A stretch of 64,000 bases of DNA from Rhodobiaceae bacterium. Lineage in GTDB: Bacteria; Pseudomonadota; Alphaproteobacteria; Rhizobiales; Tepidamorphaceae. Where the stretch lies: positions 248,001 through 312,000 of the forward strand of contig JACKJP010000002.1 of NCBI GenBank assembly GCA_020637895.1, written 5' to 3'. The notes below the pieces were generated by a model that was given only the letters and a program-made list of their open reading frames with translations, was not told the DNA's origin and searched no databases. Position 1 is the first letter of the stretch, and the number at the start of each line of letters is the position of its first letter. Of the stretch, positions 1-8,312 are shown piece by piece. Made by a program: the position numbers and the translations under genes.

Positions 1-394
1 GGGCAACTGCACCGAGAATCATGACGGCAAGGAGGTCAGCCAATTTCTCGGCGAGCACCATGTTGAACGCGGGCATCATGCTCCCATCCTGACTGCGCAG
101 CATGCTGGCCTTTGCCAGATCGCCGAGCTTGCTGGGCATGAAGAGGTTCAGCGCATTGGCAGCAAAGACAGCCCTTGTTGCCAGACCCAAACCGACCTCA
201 AGCGCTGAAATGCGCGCAAGGAGGACGAGGCGCACTGCCGAAAGCTGGATCAGCAGCATCAACAGAACGAGAGACAGGACGAGGCGGCCCATATCGGTTT
301 GCGCGAGCGCGCTGCCCAGCGCGTCGACATCAATCAGAAGGTAGAGCAGCGCGACAGTCGCGGCGCTCACGAAGATTGCAAGGAGACGAGCCAT
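1..394 (-). CDS. Lysylphosphatidylglycerol synthase-TM/UPF0104-like membrane protein, partial
   Basis: The minus strand reads from an ATG at 394 to the window edge without a stop, so the C-terminal part is missing. The visible 131 residues begin with a hydrophobic segment (MARLLAIFVSAATVALLY), then a second one rich in Leu and Val. They then show the pattern NALNLFMPSKLGDLAKA followed by AEKLADLLAVMIL. That combination is typical of the flippase-like integral membrane family that includes the transmembrane part of lysylphosphatidylglycerol synthase and glycan-associated UPF0104 proteins. The start lies 8 bases after the stop of the upstream gene, so the two are probably co-transcribed. A role in moving or modifying a lipid-linked glycan is inferred from the neighbouring glycosyltransferase. 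The substrate is unknown. Confidence 0.7.
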   Translation of the reverse strand, partial: MARLLAIFVSAATVALLYLLIDVDALGSALAQTDMGRLVLSLVLLMLLIQLSAVRLVLLARISALEVGLGLATRAVFAANALNLFMPSKLGDLAKASMLRSQDGSMMPAFNMVLAEKLADLLAVMILGAVA

Positions 395-402
395 TCTTCA
401 GG

Positions 403-2043
403 TCAGCCGAACCGCCGGCGGATCTTCATCTCGCGTGCAGGCTGTTGCGGTTTGTGGTCGGTAAGGTCTTCCCAGAGCTGAAGCTGGGACGGATGCCACA
501 CCTTGCTCATGACCGTATAGATGGATCCCTGCGCGGGCCCCACGCCGACGGTGGAGACCGCAGACCAACCGCGCAATGCCTCGATCGTGTCCTCGATCAA
601 AAGTCCGTCGGCAGACCATTCGACCGTCCTGCGGAAGCGGAATGGCGCGATATCCCTGCCAACGATCAAAAGACGCTGGAGCAGTTTGCGCACGAGGTCG
701 GGATCCAGGCGGCCGATGGTCATCATGAACAGGCGCAACCCAATCTGCTTAAGCGGCGTCATGCGCTGCGTTTTCGCCCAGGCCATCGCGCCTGAAACGA
801 CGACCGAGCCCGGCGCGACCGAGATCGTATTGTCGTCGGCGGTCAGGTGACAGACCGCGATGCGCGCGGTTGGCCCATCGCCAACCCGCAGCGAAATGCC
901 GGTATCGGCATGGACCAGCCTGCCCTTCGCATAAAATCGCAGCGCTCCGCCCTTGCGGGTTGCTAGCAGCAACGCGTCGTTGCCTCTCCGCTCCATAACG
1001 ATCCCTGCCTCGGGAAAGACCGAAAGGCCATTGCCGACCGGTTGCGGCACCGGCCTTTCATCGCGCCAGTGAAGCCATGTCAGGAGGTAGCTCCAGCAAT
1101 GGTGCGCAACTACCCGGTCGTCCGAATATTCCGGACCGACTTCAAGTGCCTGGATGGCGCGGGTGTTTAGGTCGCAGGCCTCTTGCAGCCAGTCGGCGCA
1201 CAACTCAACGCCGTGAGGGAAATAATTGTGGGTGTTGCGGCTGGACCATTCGCCGCCAAGCCAGCCGTCCGGCGGCTGGATCTCGTGCAGGAACCGCACT
1301 GCCCCGGCAATCGGCCCGCGCTGCGACAGATTCGGGCGCATGTGATCGATTTCGGCGAGCATTGCGATCGTCAGAGTCAGATAACCCGGTTCTGCTCCAT
1401 CATATTCGGTGAACCAGCCTTCGCTCGAGCGCCACGTCGTCAGCCTTTCCAGCCGCCGCCTTGCCTGCTCTTCAAACCATCCGTCCGCCGTCAGGTCCGC
1501 AAGGCGGAACAGCGTGTTGGCGATCAGGGCCTCATGATTGCCCAGGCGGCCGGACTCCTTGTGGGTCGCCAGCCATTTGCCACGCCGGATCAGAAACGGT
1601 TTGAATTCATCGGCATCGAGATCGCACAATTCGATGGCGCGTATGGCCGCGTAAAGCGAGAAGACTGCCGCACCGGCGGCTTTCTCATAGAGAAAATAAT
1701 CGTCGCAAGATCCATCGGCATAGGCGCTCGAAGCGGCAAACCTTATCCCAGCCGCCACCCACTCCCGTATTGCCGGCTGCTGATGAAAGCTGTTTCCGGG
1801 AATGGCATAACGCCAGACAAGGGCGAGCGGCAGAACGAATTCCTGCGTCATGCCGCTCGGAAAATCGACAATCCGATAGTGCCAGTAATTGCGATCGAAG
1901 CACCCGTAGGTGGCGCTGTGCGGATTGCGATCCTGCAACGTCAGAAGCTTGGGAATGTCACGCAGAGCGCGGTCGGCGACGCGCTGGCGAAGGCCGGACA
2001 CCGTTTCGGCAGTCATCATCTTTGATGGTGGGACTGATTCCAT
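403..2043 (-). CDS. Large predicted toroid/beta-sandwich protein of a glycan locus (heparinase-like, function unknown)
   Basis: The protein of about 546 residues has no signal peptide or membrane segment. The first 350 residues are helix-rich with regularly spaced aromatic and Trp motifs (EGWFTEYDGAEPGYLT, DGWLGGEWSSRNTHNYFPHG), like an (alpha/alpha)6 toroid. The last 200 look beta-rich (ALLLATRKGGALRFYAKGRL). This architecture is shared by heparinase II/III-type lyases and by uncharacterised proteins of exopolysaccharide loci. I cannot point to catalytic residues. The start is uncertain: ATG at 2043 overlaps the upstream glycosyltransferase by 28 bases, whereas ATG at 2019 would form an ATGA overlap with its stop. 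Neither has a good ribosome binding site. Translational coupling within an envelope-glycan operon is likely. Confidence 0.6.
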   Translation of the reverse strand: MESVPPSKMMTAETVSGLRQRVADRALRDIPKLLTLQDRNPHSATYGCFDRNYWHYRIVDFPSGMTQEFVLPLALVWRYAIPGNSFHQQPAIREWVAAGIRFAASSAYADGSCDDYFLYEKAAGAAVFSLYAAIRAIELCDLDADEFKPFLIRRGKWLATHKESGRLGNHEALIANTLFRLADLTADGWFEEQARRRLERLTTWRSSEGWFTEYDGAEPGYLTLTIAMLAEIDHMRPNLSQRGPIAGAVRFLHEIQPPDGWLGGEWSSRNTHNYFPHGVELCADWLQEACDLNTRAIQALEVGPEYSDDRVVAHHCWSYLLTWLHWRDERPVPQPVGNGLSVFPEAGIVMERRGNDALLLATRKGGALRFYAKGRLVHADTGISLRVGDGPTARIAVCHLTADDNTISVAPGSVVVSGAMAWAKTQRMTPLKQIGLRLFMMTIGRLDPDLVRKLLQRLLIVGRDIAPFRFRRTVEWSADGLLIEDTIEALRGWSAVSTVGVGPAQGSIYTVMSKVWHPSQLQLWEDLTDHKPQQPAREMKIRRRFG

Positions 2044-2960
2044 TGCCGCGCCCTGATGTCCTCCAGAAGCCGCCGGTTGGCCGCAACGATGTCGGCGAGA
2101 AAGGCGACCAGTACTGTCACAAAGCCGGTCGTGAGCAAAGTCCCGGCCAGAACGACGGATTGCACGTGACCCGCGCCGCCGTCGGTAAAATAAAAGTAGA
2201 CGAAGCGGAGCGCGAATATCATGCCGAGGGCAAACAACGTGCCCCCTATGGTGAGAAAGAATCGGGCCGGATAGTAGATGACGAGAATACGCAGAATCGT
2301 GATGAGCGAGCGCCAGACATAGGACCATATGCTTCTGACCAGCCGCGACGGCCGAAGATCGGCGTTGACCCGGATCGCGACGGAGAGAACCTGCAGGTTT
2401 TTGCGGCGCGCCTGAATGATGGTTTCCAGCGTATAGGTATAACTTCCGAACACGACGAGGCGGCGCGCGGCATGACTGGAGAAGGCGCGAAAGCCACTCG
2501 GCGCATCCCGTGTGTCGGTGCCGGATACGGAACGAATGACCCAGCTGCCGAAACGCTGAAGCATTTTCTTAATCGGAGAGAAATGCTCGATCTGCGCGAT
2601 CGGCCGGGCGCCGATCACGATGTCGGCCTTGCCGGCCAGAACGGGCGCCGTCAGCTTCGGGATATCATCGGCACAATACTGGTTGTCGGCGTCCGTGTTG
2701 ACGATCACGTCGGCCCCGCGTTCGAGGCAGGCTTCGATCCCCGTCATGAAGGCGGCTGCGAGCCCCTTGTTGCCGACATGTGAAACCACATGATCGACGC
2801 CGTTGCGGCGGGCGATCTCAGCGGTATCGTCGGTGCTGCCGTCGTCGATGACGAGCCATTCGACCGAAGTGAACCCGTCGACCTGCCGCGGCAGATCTGC
2901 CAGCGTGACGGCAAGCGTCCCCGCTTCGTTCAGGCACGGAATCTGGATGATGAGTTTCAG
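2016..2960 (-). CDS. Family 2 glycosyltransferase with C-terminal membrane segments
   Basis: The N-terminus reads LKLIIQIPCLNEAGTLAVTL and then WLVIDDGSTDDTAEIARR, the classic GT2 nucleotide-sugar fold. VNTDADNQYCADDIPKL carries the metal-binding Asp motif. Two hydrophobic segments occupy the last 90 residues (IYYPARFFLTIGGTLFALGM and VVLAGTLLTTGFVTVLVAFL), as in GtrB/DPM1-type polyprenyl-phosphate glycosyltransferases. The enzyme probably transfers a sugar from a nucleotide donor to a lipid carrier at the inner face of the membrane. There is no ATG, GTG or TTG in frame ahead of the conserved N-terminus, so I placed the start at CTG 2960. Alternatively, one extra G in a five-G run just upstream has broken an ATG-initiated frame (see findings). 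The first ATG/GTG-type start at 2789 would delete the catalytic N-terminus. Confidence 0.75.
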   Translation of the reverse strand: MKLIIQIPCLNEAGTLAVTLADLPRQVDGFTSVEWLVIDDGSTDDTAEIARRNGVDHVVSHVGNKGLAAAFMTGIEACLERGADVIVNTDADNQYCADDIPKLTAPVLAGKADIVIGARPIAQIEHFSPIKKMLQRFGSWVIRSVSGTDTRDAPSGFRAFSSHAARRLVVFGSYTYTLETIIQARRKNLQVLSVAIRVNADLRPSRLVRSIWSYVWRSLITILRILVIYYPARFFLTIGGTLFALGMIFALRFVYFYFTDGGAGHVQSVVLAGTLLTTGFVTVLVAFLADIVAANRRLLEDIRARQWNQSHHQR

Positions 2961-3019
2961 AAGCGCCCCCGATAGACGTATTCATGCGCGGCCGCCTCAC
3001 AGCTGCCGGCACATAACTA

Positions 3020-3730
3020 CTACGCGGCGCCAGCTTTCTCCAATGACTTCATAAGGCCCGCGTATTTCTCCAGACCCGCCGGCGTTGCGATCCCGGTGAA
3101 GAGAATATCGAAACCGTCCCTGAGAAACTCGGCCCGCGACATGCTTTCCTGAAGGCGCCAGTGCTTGAGCGCCCAGGAATGCGCGAACATGACGAAGAGA
3201 TGCGTGGCCATGGCCACGTCGACATCGCGGATCAGTCCGGCAGAACGGCAGTCGGCGACACAATCGGCAATCAGCGTGTTTGTCTCAAGCTCCGCGTCCT
3301 TGACCATCTCCTGCTGCTTGCGCGGCAGAGACTTGGTCGAGCGATAGGCGAGCACCGTGGCGGCACGGCGACTGTCGATAACCTTGCAATAGGCGCCAAC
3401 AGCGCGCCAGAGGCGCTCCATCGGGTCGGTGACGCCTTCAAGCGCATGCGGAATCTCGGTTGCGTAGGAATGAAGCACGCTCAACAATGCAAGCAGAAGG
3501 ATGTCTTCCTTGGTGCGCGCATAGTGATAGATCGAGCCGGTACTCATACCGGCCCTGGCGGCCACTTCCTGCACTGTCGTGCGGTAGAAACCCTGCTTTG
3601 AAAAAAGCTCGACGGCCGCTTCGACGATCTGCTCGCGGCGCTGCTGAACCAGCGTCACGTCAGAGACCTGAGCGCGGACGTTCGTGTTGTCGATCGCCCG
3701 CCCGCGTGACTTGCGCCCCGGACGGCTCAT
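3020..3730 (-). CDS. TetR family transcriptional regulator (fatty-acid/acyl-CoA type)
   Basis: The 236-residue protein has an N-terminal helix-turn-helix at about residues 32-78 (REQIVEAAVELFSKQGF, then TTVQEVAARAGMSTGSIYHY), the standard TetR DNA-binding domain. An all-helical ligand domain follows. A 25-residue basic leader precedes the HTH. The ligand domain shares many features with the TetR protein at 24507-25172, including the stretch LAYRSTKSLP and then LETNTLIADCV, so the two are paralogues. It ends 59 bases before the glycosyltransferase start on the same strand, but that is probably accidental neighbourhood. I infer that it responds to an acyl-CoA because it borders the acyl-CoA catabolic block. 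No clear operator was found in front of its own start. Confidence 0.85.
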   Translation of the reverse strand: MSRPGRKSRGRAIDNTNVRAQVSDVTLVQQRREQIVEAAVELFSKQGFYRTTVQEVAARAGMSTGSIYHYARTKEDILLLALLSVLHSYATEIPHALEGVTDPMERLWRAVGAYCKVIDSRRAATVLAYRSTKSLPRKQQEMVKDAELETNTLIADCVADCRSAGLIRDVDVAMATHLFVMFAHSWALKHWRLQESMSRAEFLRDGFDILFTGIATPAGLEKYAGLMKSLEKAGAA

Positions 3731-4077
3731 GAGTTTGCCGCTCCCGCGTCGCTTGACCGGACCGTTGCGCGGCGCGGCGCACGCGGAAAGACCGAACCTT
3801 TCAGCACCATCGCACCCATTCCCCCGCCTTTACAGCTGTTACGTTTCCCCTGTGCGGGGATAACAGCATGGTATGAAGCGCAAAACCACCGCGGGTGACA
3901 AGTAGGTCACAGAAAAATATCACGTGCGTACGATAAGCACCGGCTACGGCTTTGATTGCCGGCGCAGCCGACTGTCCTTCAGAACAAGCGGCAACCTCGA
4001 CCGGACGGTCCGGTCGGCTCCAACACGCCCGTCATTTCGATTGAAGGCGGGGCCTCTGGTCAACCCCTTGAAAACAT
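3731..4077. other. Intergenic stretch with no gene; one short palindrome
   Basis: No credible coding frame is present in these 347 bases. The only distinctive element is an almost gap-free inverted repeat at 3998-4016 (CGACCGGAC, one central G, GTCCGGTCG). It lacks a T-run, so it is a possible protein-binding site or RNA-processing hairpin downstream of the tRNA-Pro gene rather than a convincing terminator. The promoter of the TetR gene at 3730 should lie here but I could not identify it. Confidence 0.5.
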
Positions 4078-4154
4078 TGGTCGGAGTGGCAGGATTTGAA
4101 CCTGCGACCCCCTCGTCCCGAACGAGGTGCGCTACCAGGCTGCGCTACACTCCG
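4078..4154 (-). tRNA. tRNA-Pro (anticodon CGG)
   Basis: Read on the minus strand the 77 bases fold as a full cloverleaf: acceptor CGGAGTG paired with CACTCCG, D-arm GCGC/GCGC, anticodon stem CCTCG/CGAGG around the loop TTCGGGA (anticodon CGG), and T-arm GCAGG/CCTGC around TTCAAAT. The discriminator is A and the CCA end is encoded (4078-4080 as TGG on the plus strand). It decodes CCG, a frequent proline codon in this GC-rich genome. Confidence 0.96.
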
Positions 4155-4323
4155 TAACCGATGCGGCGCCGTTATAACGACGCCGCAGTGACACCGCAAG
4201 CATATTGCCCGGAAGGGCATGGGATATTTCAGCCGCAGCGTCGCGCGCCTGTTGCGGTAGTCGAGGCTGGCGGGATATAGGAACCGGACTCACGCGCCAT
4301 ACCAACCGGGCGCGGCAGTCTGA

Positions 4324-4397
4324 TGGGGCGTAGCCAAGCGGTAAGGCATCGGGTTTTGATCCCGTGATCCCAGGTTCGAATCCTGGCGCCCCAGCCA
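4324..4397 (+). tRNA. tRNA-Gln (anticodon TTG)
   Basis: The 74 bases start TGGGGCG, pair with CGCCCCA at the 3' end, and carry an encoded CCA at 4395-4397. The anticodon loop is TTTTGAT, giving anticodon TTG. The D-loop AAGCGGTAA and the T-loop TTCGAAT are canonical, and the discriminator G agrees with glutamine identity. The outermost anticodon-stem pair (27-43) looks like a T-T mismatch, which does not argue against function. Confidence 0.96.
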
Positions 4398-4412
4398 TCC
4401 TCCGGACCCGCC

Positions 4413-5213
4413 TTACCGACCAGTGAAGTTCGGCTTCCGCTTTTCCACGAAAGCGGCAACGCCCTCCACGTGATCCTCGCTGGCTGCCGCATAGGCGATG
4501 CTTTCCGCCTCGCGATGAGACTGCTCGTCCCAGCTGTTGTCGAATGAGTCGCGGATCAACTGCTTGACCTTGCCGAGCGCGCGGGTCGGTCCGGTCGCCA
4601 GCCGCGTGACGAGCTTTTCCACCTCGTCATCGAACGTCGCTTCGGGGTGCACCCAGTTCACCAGCCCCATATCCAGCGCCGCCGCCGAATCGAACCGGTC
4701 CCCAAGCAGCGCGATCTCCAGCGCTTTTCGCTCGCCGACGATGCGCGGCAGGAAATAGGTCGCGCCGCCATCCGCCGTCAGCCCGATATGGCGATAGGCC
4801 ATGGTGAAAAAGGCATCGGCGCGGGCGATGACGAGGTCGGCCGTCAGCATCAGTGCAAAGCCGAAGCCTGCGACGGCCCCGTGGACAACCGCGACCACCG
4901 GCTTCTGCATGCGGCGCAGCTGATAGGTGAACTGGTGAAGCGAAATGACGTTCGTTTCGTGCCGCGACATGCGCCAATCGCGGCGGTTCATGTTGTCCTC
5001 GTGGATGCCCTTGACGTCACCACCCGCCATGAAAGCGCGCCCCGCGCCTCTCAGGACTAGGCACCGGACTGCCGGGTCGTTCTCGGCCTGGCGCGAATAT
5101 CCGATCAGCAGAGCCTGCATCTCGTCAGAAAGCGCGTTGAGACTGGCCGGACGGTTCAGGGTGATCGTCGCGACGCCGTCGCGCACATCATAGAGAACGT
5201 GATCTTCGCTCAT
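4413..5213 (-). CDS. Enoyl-CoA isomerase-like crotonase (PaaG type), copy A
   Basis: This is a 266-residue crotonase-fold protein. The oxyanion-hole regions are visible as AFMAGGDVK (about 60-68) and HGAVAGFGFAL. Both hydratase glutamates are replaced (Phe119 and Tyr140 stand at those places). Instead there is an Asp148 in IGLTADGGATYFLP, the position of the acid used by PaaG-like delta3-delta2 enoyl-CoA isomerases. An isomerase that shifts a double bond in a CoA thioester is therefore more likely than a hydratase. It is followed in the genome by a close paralogue (5354-6154), both on the minus strand. The ATG at 5213 begins MSEDHVLYDV, parallel to the paralogue's MSENPVLLTV, which supports this start. 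Confidence 0.85.
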   Translation of the reverse strand: MSEDHVLYDVRDGVATITLNRPASLNALSDEMQALLIGYSRQAENDPAVRCLVLRGAGRAFMAGGDVKGIHEDNMNRRDWRMSRHETNVISLHQFTYQLRRMQKPVVAVVHGAVAGFGFALMLTADLVIARADAFFTMAYRHIGLTADGGATYFLPRIVGERKALEIALLGDRFDSAAALDMGLVNWVHPEATFDDEVEKLVTRLATGPTRALGKVKQLIRDSFDNSWDEQSHREAESIAYAAASEDHVEGVAAFVEKRKPNFTGR

Positions 5214-5353
5214 TGGTGGACCTCTTGCGATATGTCGGAAAGAGGCCGCGACAGGGCCCCGGCCGATGGGGATGGCTCATTTGCCGCCCTACCTGCCGGG
5301 GGGACATGCGTGGCGTCAAGCCGCCGCCTGACGAATTTCGCTGGCGTCCGGCG

Positions 5354-6154
5354 CTAGCGTCCGCTGAAATTCGGCTTGCGCTTTTCAACGAAGGCCGCGA
5401 CGCCTTCGACGTGATCGTCGGAAGCGGCGGCATAAGCGATACCCTCAGCCTCGCGGTGGGACATCTCGTCCCAGCTCAGGTCCTGCGAGTCGCGGATCAG
5501 CTGCTTGACCCGGCCGAGCGCCCGGGTCGGTCCGGTTGCCAGTTTCGCGACCAGTTTCTCCACCTCGGCTTCGAAGACATCCTCGTCGTGAACCCAGTTG
5601 ACGATACCCATATCGAGCGCTGCCCTGGCGTCGAAACGCTCGCCCAGCAGCGCGATTTCCAGCGCCTTCTTCTCGCCGACGACACGCGGCAGGAAATAGG
5701 TCACGCCACCGTCCGAGCTCAGACCGATATGGCGATAGGCCATCGTGAAAAACGTATCGGAACGCGCGATCGCCAGATCGGCGGTAAGGGTCAGGGCCAG
5801 CCCGAAACCGGCAACCGGCCCGTGCAGGACAGCAACGACCGGCTTGGGCATCCGGCGCAGCTGATAGATGATCTGGTGCGCACGGATGACCCTCGATTCA
5901 AAGGCCGCGACCTTGGCGGCACGGTCCTTCATGTTGGCTTCATGCATCGCCTTGACGTCGCCGCCGGCCATGAAGGCACGGCCGTTTCCGCGCAGGACGA
6001 CGCAGCGAACCGCCGGATCGTTCTCGACCTGATAGGTGATTTCGATGAGACGCGTCTTCATGTCGTCGGACAGCGAATTCAGCGACTCTGGGCGGTTGAG
6101 CGTAATGGTCGCAACGCCATCTTCCACGGTCAGAAGGACAGGATTCTCGCTCAT
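5354..6154 (-). CDS. Enoyl-CoA isomerase-like crotonase (PaaG type), copy B
   Basis: It has exactly the same length (266 residues) as the gene at 4413-5213 and nearly identical motifs: AFMAGGDVKAMHEANM, FTMAYRHIGLSSDGG, LPRVVGEKKALEIALLGERF and a C-terminus VEKRKPNFSGR. The tandem pair arose by duplication. As in copy A the catalytic glutamates of hydratases are missing and the Asp of SSDGG is kept, pointing to isomerisation of an enoyl-CoA. The start at 6154 faces the CoA-transferase gene at 6281 across a 126-base divergent promoter region that contains an operator-like repeat. It may lie first in a two-gene unit with copy A, with 140 bases between them. Confidence 0.85.
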   Translation of the reverse strand: MSENPVLLTVEDGVATITLNRPESLNSLSDDMKTRLIEITYQVENDPAVRCVVLRGNGRAFMAGGDVKAMHEANMKDRAAKVAAFESRVIRAHQIIYQLRRMPKPVVAVLHGPVAGFGLALTLTADLAIARSDTFFTMAYRHIGLSSDGGVTYFLPRVVGEKKALEIALLGERFDARAALDMGIVNWVHDEDVFEAEVEKLVAKLATGPTRALGRVKQLIRDSQDLSWDEMSHREAEGIAYAAASDDHVEGVAAFVEKRKPNFSGR

Positions 6155-6208
6155 TCTCGGGGCTCCCTGAATAGCGGTTCGGGTTGACGTTTCAAGGTGC
6201 TCCCGATA

Positions 6209-6228
6209 CCAAATGAATAATCATCCAT
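6209..6228. promoter_or_regulatory. Operator-like inverted repeat, site 1 (weakest match)
   Basis: The 20 bases read CCAAATGA-ATAA-TCATCCAT, 11 of 16 arm positions in agreement with the motif TTGAATGA-N4-TCATTCAA shared by six intergenic sites in this window. The core ATGA-N4-TCAT is perfectly symmetric, and AAATG/CATTT frame it. It lies between the divergent starts at 6154 and 6281. Confidence 0.45.
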
Positions 6229-6280
6229 TTAATGCAGGTGCCCGCCAAAAAGGGCAACCCGGATCGCTGGAGAAACGCCG

Positions 6281-7552
6281 ATGACCGCTTCCAATGGACG
6301 CCCCGTATTGCCTGATCCCGTCAAACGCCCTGCCGGCGCACCGCTTGCGCTGGATGGCATCCGGATCCTCGATCTGACACGGTTGATGGCCGGTCCGATT
6401 GCAACGATGTTCCTTGCCGATCTCGGGGCCGAGATCATCAAGATCGAACATCCGGTCGGCGGCGACAACATGCGCGCGGTGAAACCGGCGGAGATCGAGG
6501 GAGAAGGCTCGTTCTATGTCTTTTCCAACCGCAACAAGAAGAGCATCACGCTCGATCTGTCGACCGAGGAAGGCAAGCAGATCGTCCGTGAACTGGCCGC
6601 CGAATGCGATGTCGTGGCGGAGAACTTCTCGGCCGGCGTCATGGACAGGCTCGGCTTCTCCTATGAAGAGCTCAAGAAGATCAACCCGCAGATCATCTAT
6701 TGCGCCGTATCGGCGTTCGGCCGCTCCGGACCGTATGCCTACCGGCCCGGCTACGACCAGATCGCGCAGGCCGAGGCCGGCTTCCTCTCCCTCAACGGCT
6801 TCCGCGAAGGCGAGCCGTGCCGAACCGGGGCGCCTGTGATCGACTCCGCTACCGCGATGATGGCCTGCAACGCTATCCTCGGCGCGCTCATGGCGAAGGA
6901 ACGCCACGGTATCGGCCAGTATGTTGAAGTCGCGCTTTTCGATACGGCCGTCTTCCTCGATTCCCAGTTCGGCATGAACTACCTGATGACGGGCAAGGAG
7001 CAGTATCGCGCCGGCAACGGTTCGGTGCAGTCCGATCCGGTCGGCATCTTCTATGCCAAGGATGGGCCGATCTATCTCAACGTGCTCTCGGAAAAGGAAT
7101 TCCGCATCTTCGCGAAGGAAGTGCTGCGGATGCCGGAACTGGCGGAAAGCCCCGACTATGCCAACGCCGCGCTTCGCAAGAAGAACAACGAGGCGCTCTA
7201 TGCCATCGTCAATGATGTCTTCGGCAAGGAGAGCCGCGCGGAAATCCTCGGTCGCTGCAACAAGTCGGGCGTGCCTGCCGGCGCAATGAACACGATCAAG
7301 GAAGCGTTCGACTCCGATGAAATGAAGGAGCGGCAGATCTGTTCGCAGATTCCGCATCCCAAGGCGGGCATGGTCCCGAATATCGCCCCGCCCTTCCGCT
7401 TCCACGGTACACCGCTGGCCGATCCGGTCGCTGCGCCGATGATGGGCCAGCATACCGATGAAATCCTGAAGTCCGTGCTGGGCTATGGTCCGGACAAGAT
7501 CGAGCAGCTTGCCGCAACCGGCGTATTCGGCGCGCGCTCCTCGGCCGCCTGA
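6281..7552 (+). CDS. CaiB/BaiF family (class III) CoA-transferase
   Basis: The 423-residue protein has the family N-terminus GIRILDLTRLMAGPIATMFLADLGAEIIKIE, given here as residues 26-56, and the motif GRSGPYAYRPGYD. The expected catalytic aspartate is Asp188 in GAPVIDSATAMM, and the conserved GQYVEVALFDTAV follows. Such enzymes move CoA from a donor acyl-CoA to a free acid, allowing activation without ATP. Its translation start at 6281 is preceded by GGAGAAACGCCG. The nitroreductase begins 12 bases after its stop, so they form an operon. The acceptor acid is unknown, but the setting implies a catabolic carboxylic acid. Confidence 0.88.
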   Translation: MTASNGRPVLPDPVKRPAGAPLALDGIRILDLTRLMAGPIATMFLADLGAEIIKIEHPVGGDNMRAVKPAEIEGEGSFYVFSNRNKKSITLDLSTEEGKQIVRELAAECDVVAENFSAGVMDRLGFSYEELKKINPQIIYCAVSAFGRSGPYAYRPGYDQIAQAEAGFLSLNGFREGEPCRTGAPVIDSATAMMACNAILGALMAKERHGIGQYVEVALFDTAVFLDSQFGMNYLMTGKEQYRAGNGSVQSDPVGIFYAKDGPIYLNVLSEKEFRIFAKEVLRMPELAESPDYANAALRKKNNEALYAIVNDVFGKESRAEILGRCNKSGVPAGAMNTIKEAFDSDEMKERQICSQIPHPKAGMVPNIAPPFRFHGTPLADPVAAPMMGQHTDEILKSVLGYGPDKIEQLAATGVFGARSSAA

Positions 7553-7564
7553 GGAGAGCGAGAA

Positions 7565-8287
7565 ATGACGATTGCTGCCGACAAGACGGCCTTCGAGAAA
7601 ACGCCCACGGAAGAGCGCATCCGCGTCTTGCGGGAAATGCTCGACGAGCGCCGCAGCGTACGTGCGTACAAGACCGACCAGGTACCCGAGCAGACCATTC
7701 GCGATATCGTAGGCTTGGCGCAGCGCACCGCGACCTGGTGCAACACCCAGCCCTGGCATCTGCACATTACAAGCGGCGCGGGCACGGAAAGGCTCCGCAA
7801 TGCGCTCTACGGACGTGCGGAAGCCGGCCAGTCGGATGAGACCGATATCGCCTATCCGCGCGAATACCGCGGCGTCTATCAGGACCGCAGGCGCGAGAGC
7901 GGTTTTGCGCTCTATGGCGCGCTCGGAATCGAGCGGGGCGATGCCGATGCACGGACGAAGCAGATGTGGGAGAACCACCGCTTCTTCGGTGCGCCGCATG
8001 TCGCGATCATCGATTGCGAGGAAGCGCTCGGCACCTATGGCGTGATGGATTGCGGCGGCTTCATCGCCAATTTCCTGCTCGCCGCGCAGGCACATGGCGT
8101 CGCGACGATCGCGCAGGCCGCGCTTGCCCGGCATTCGGTCTTCCTGCGGGAATATTTCGGGATCGGCGATGATCGTGTCATCGTCTGCGGCATATCGTTC
8201 GGCTATGCCGACGAGGGCCATGCGGCGAACAAGTTCCGGCTCGGACGGGCCGACGTCGACCACGCCATGACACTGGTCACCGAATAG
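7565..8287 (+). CDS. Nitroreductase family FMN-dependent oxidoreductase
   Basis: The 240-residue protein carries the nitroreductase FMN-binding signature at its N-terminus (LDERRSVRAYKTDQVPEQTI) and TATWCNTQPWHLHI. A glycine-rich segment (CGGFIANFLLAAQAHGVATI) and the C-terminal VIVCGISFGYAD also fit. These flavoproteins reduce quinones, nitro groups or, in some members, unsaturated or halogenated substrates with NAD(P)H. It sits 12 bases behind a CoA-transferase with a good ribosome binding site (GGAGAG), so it may act on an acyl-CoA or acid of the same pathway. The true substrate cannot be read from the sequence. A terminator follows the stop. Confidence 0.85.
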   Translation: MTIAADKTAFEKTPTEERIRVLREMLDERRSVRAYKTDQVPEQTIRDIVGLAQRTATWCNTQPWHLHITSGAGTERLRNALYGRAEAGQSDETDIAYPREYRGVYQDRRRESGFALYGALGIERGDADARTKQMWENHRFFGAPHVAIIDCEEALGTYGVMDCGGFIANFLLAAQAHGVATIAQAALARHSVFLREYFGIGDDRVIVCGISFGYADEGHAANKFRLGRADVDHAMTLVTE

Positions 8288-8312
8288 GTCGGTCGGTGAG
8301 GCAGACATGAAA

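Noticed and set aside
6221..8308. A 695-residue open frame on the minus strand opposite the CoA-transferase and nitroreductase genes
   Set aside because: It is the complement of two well-recognised genes in high-GC DNA, has no family motifs and no ribosome binding site; such long antisense frames arise from codon bias.
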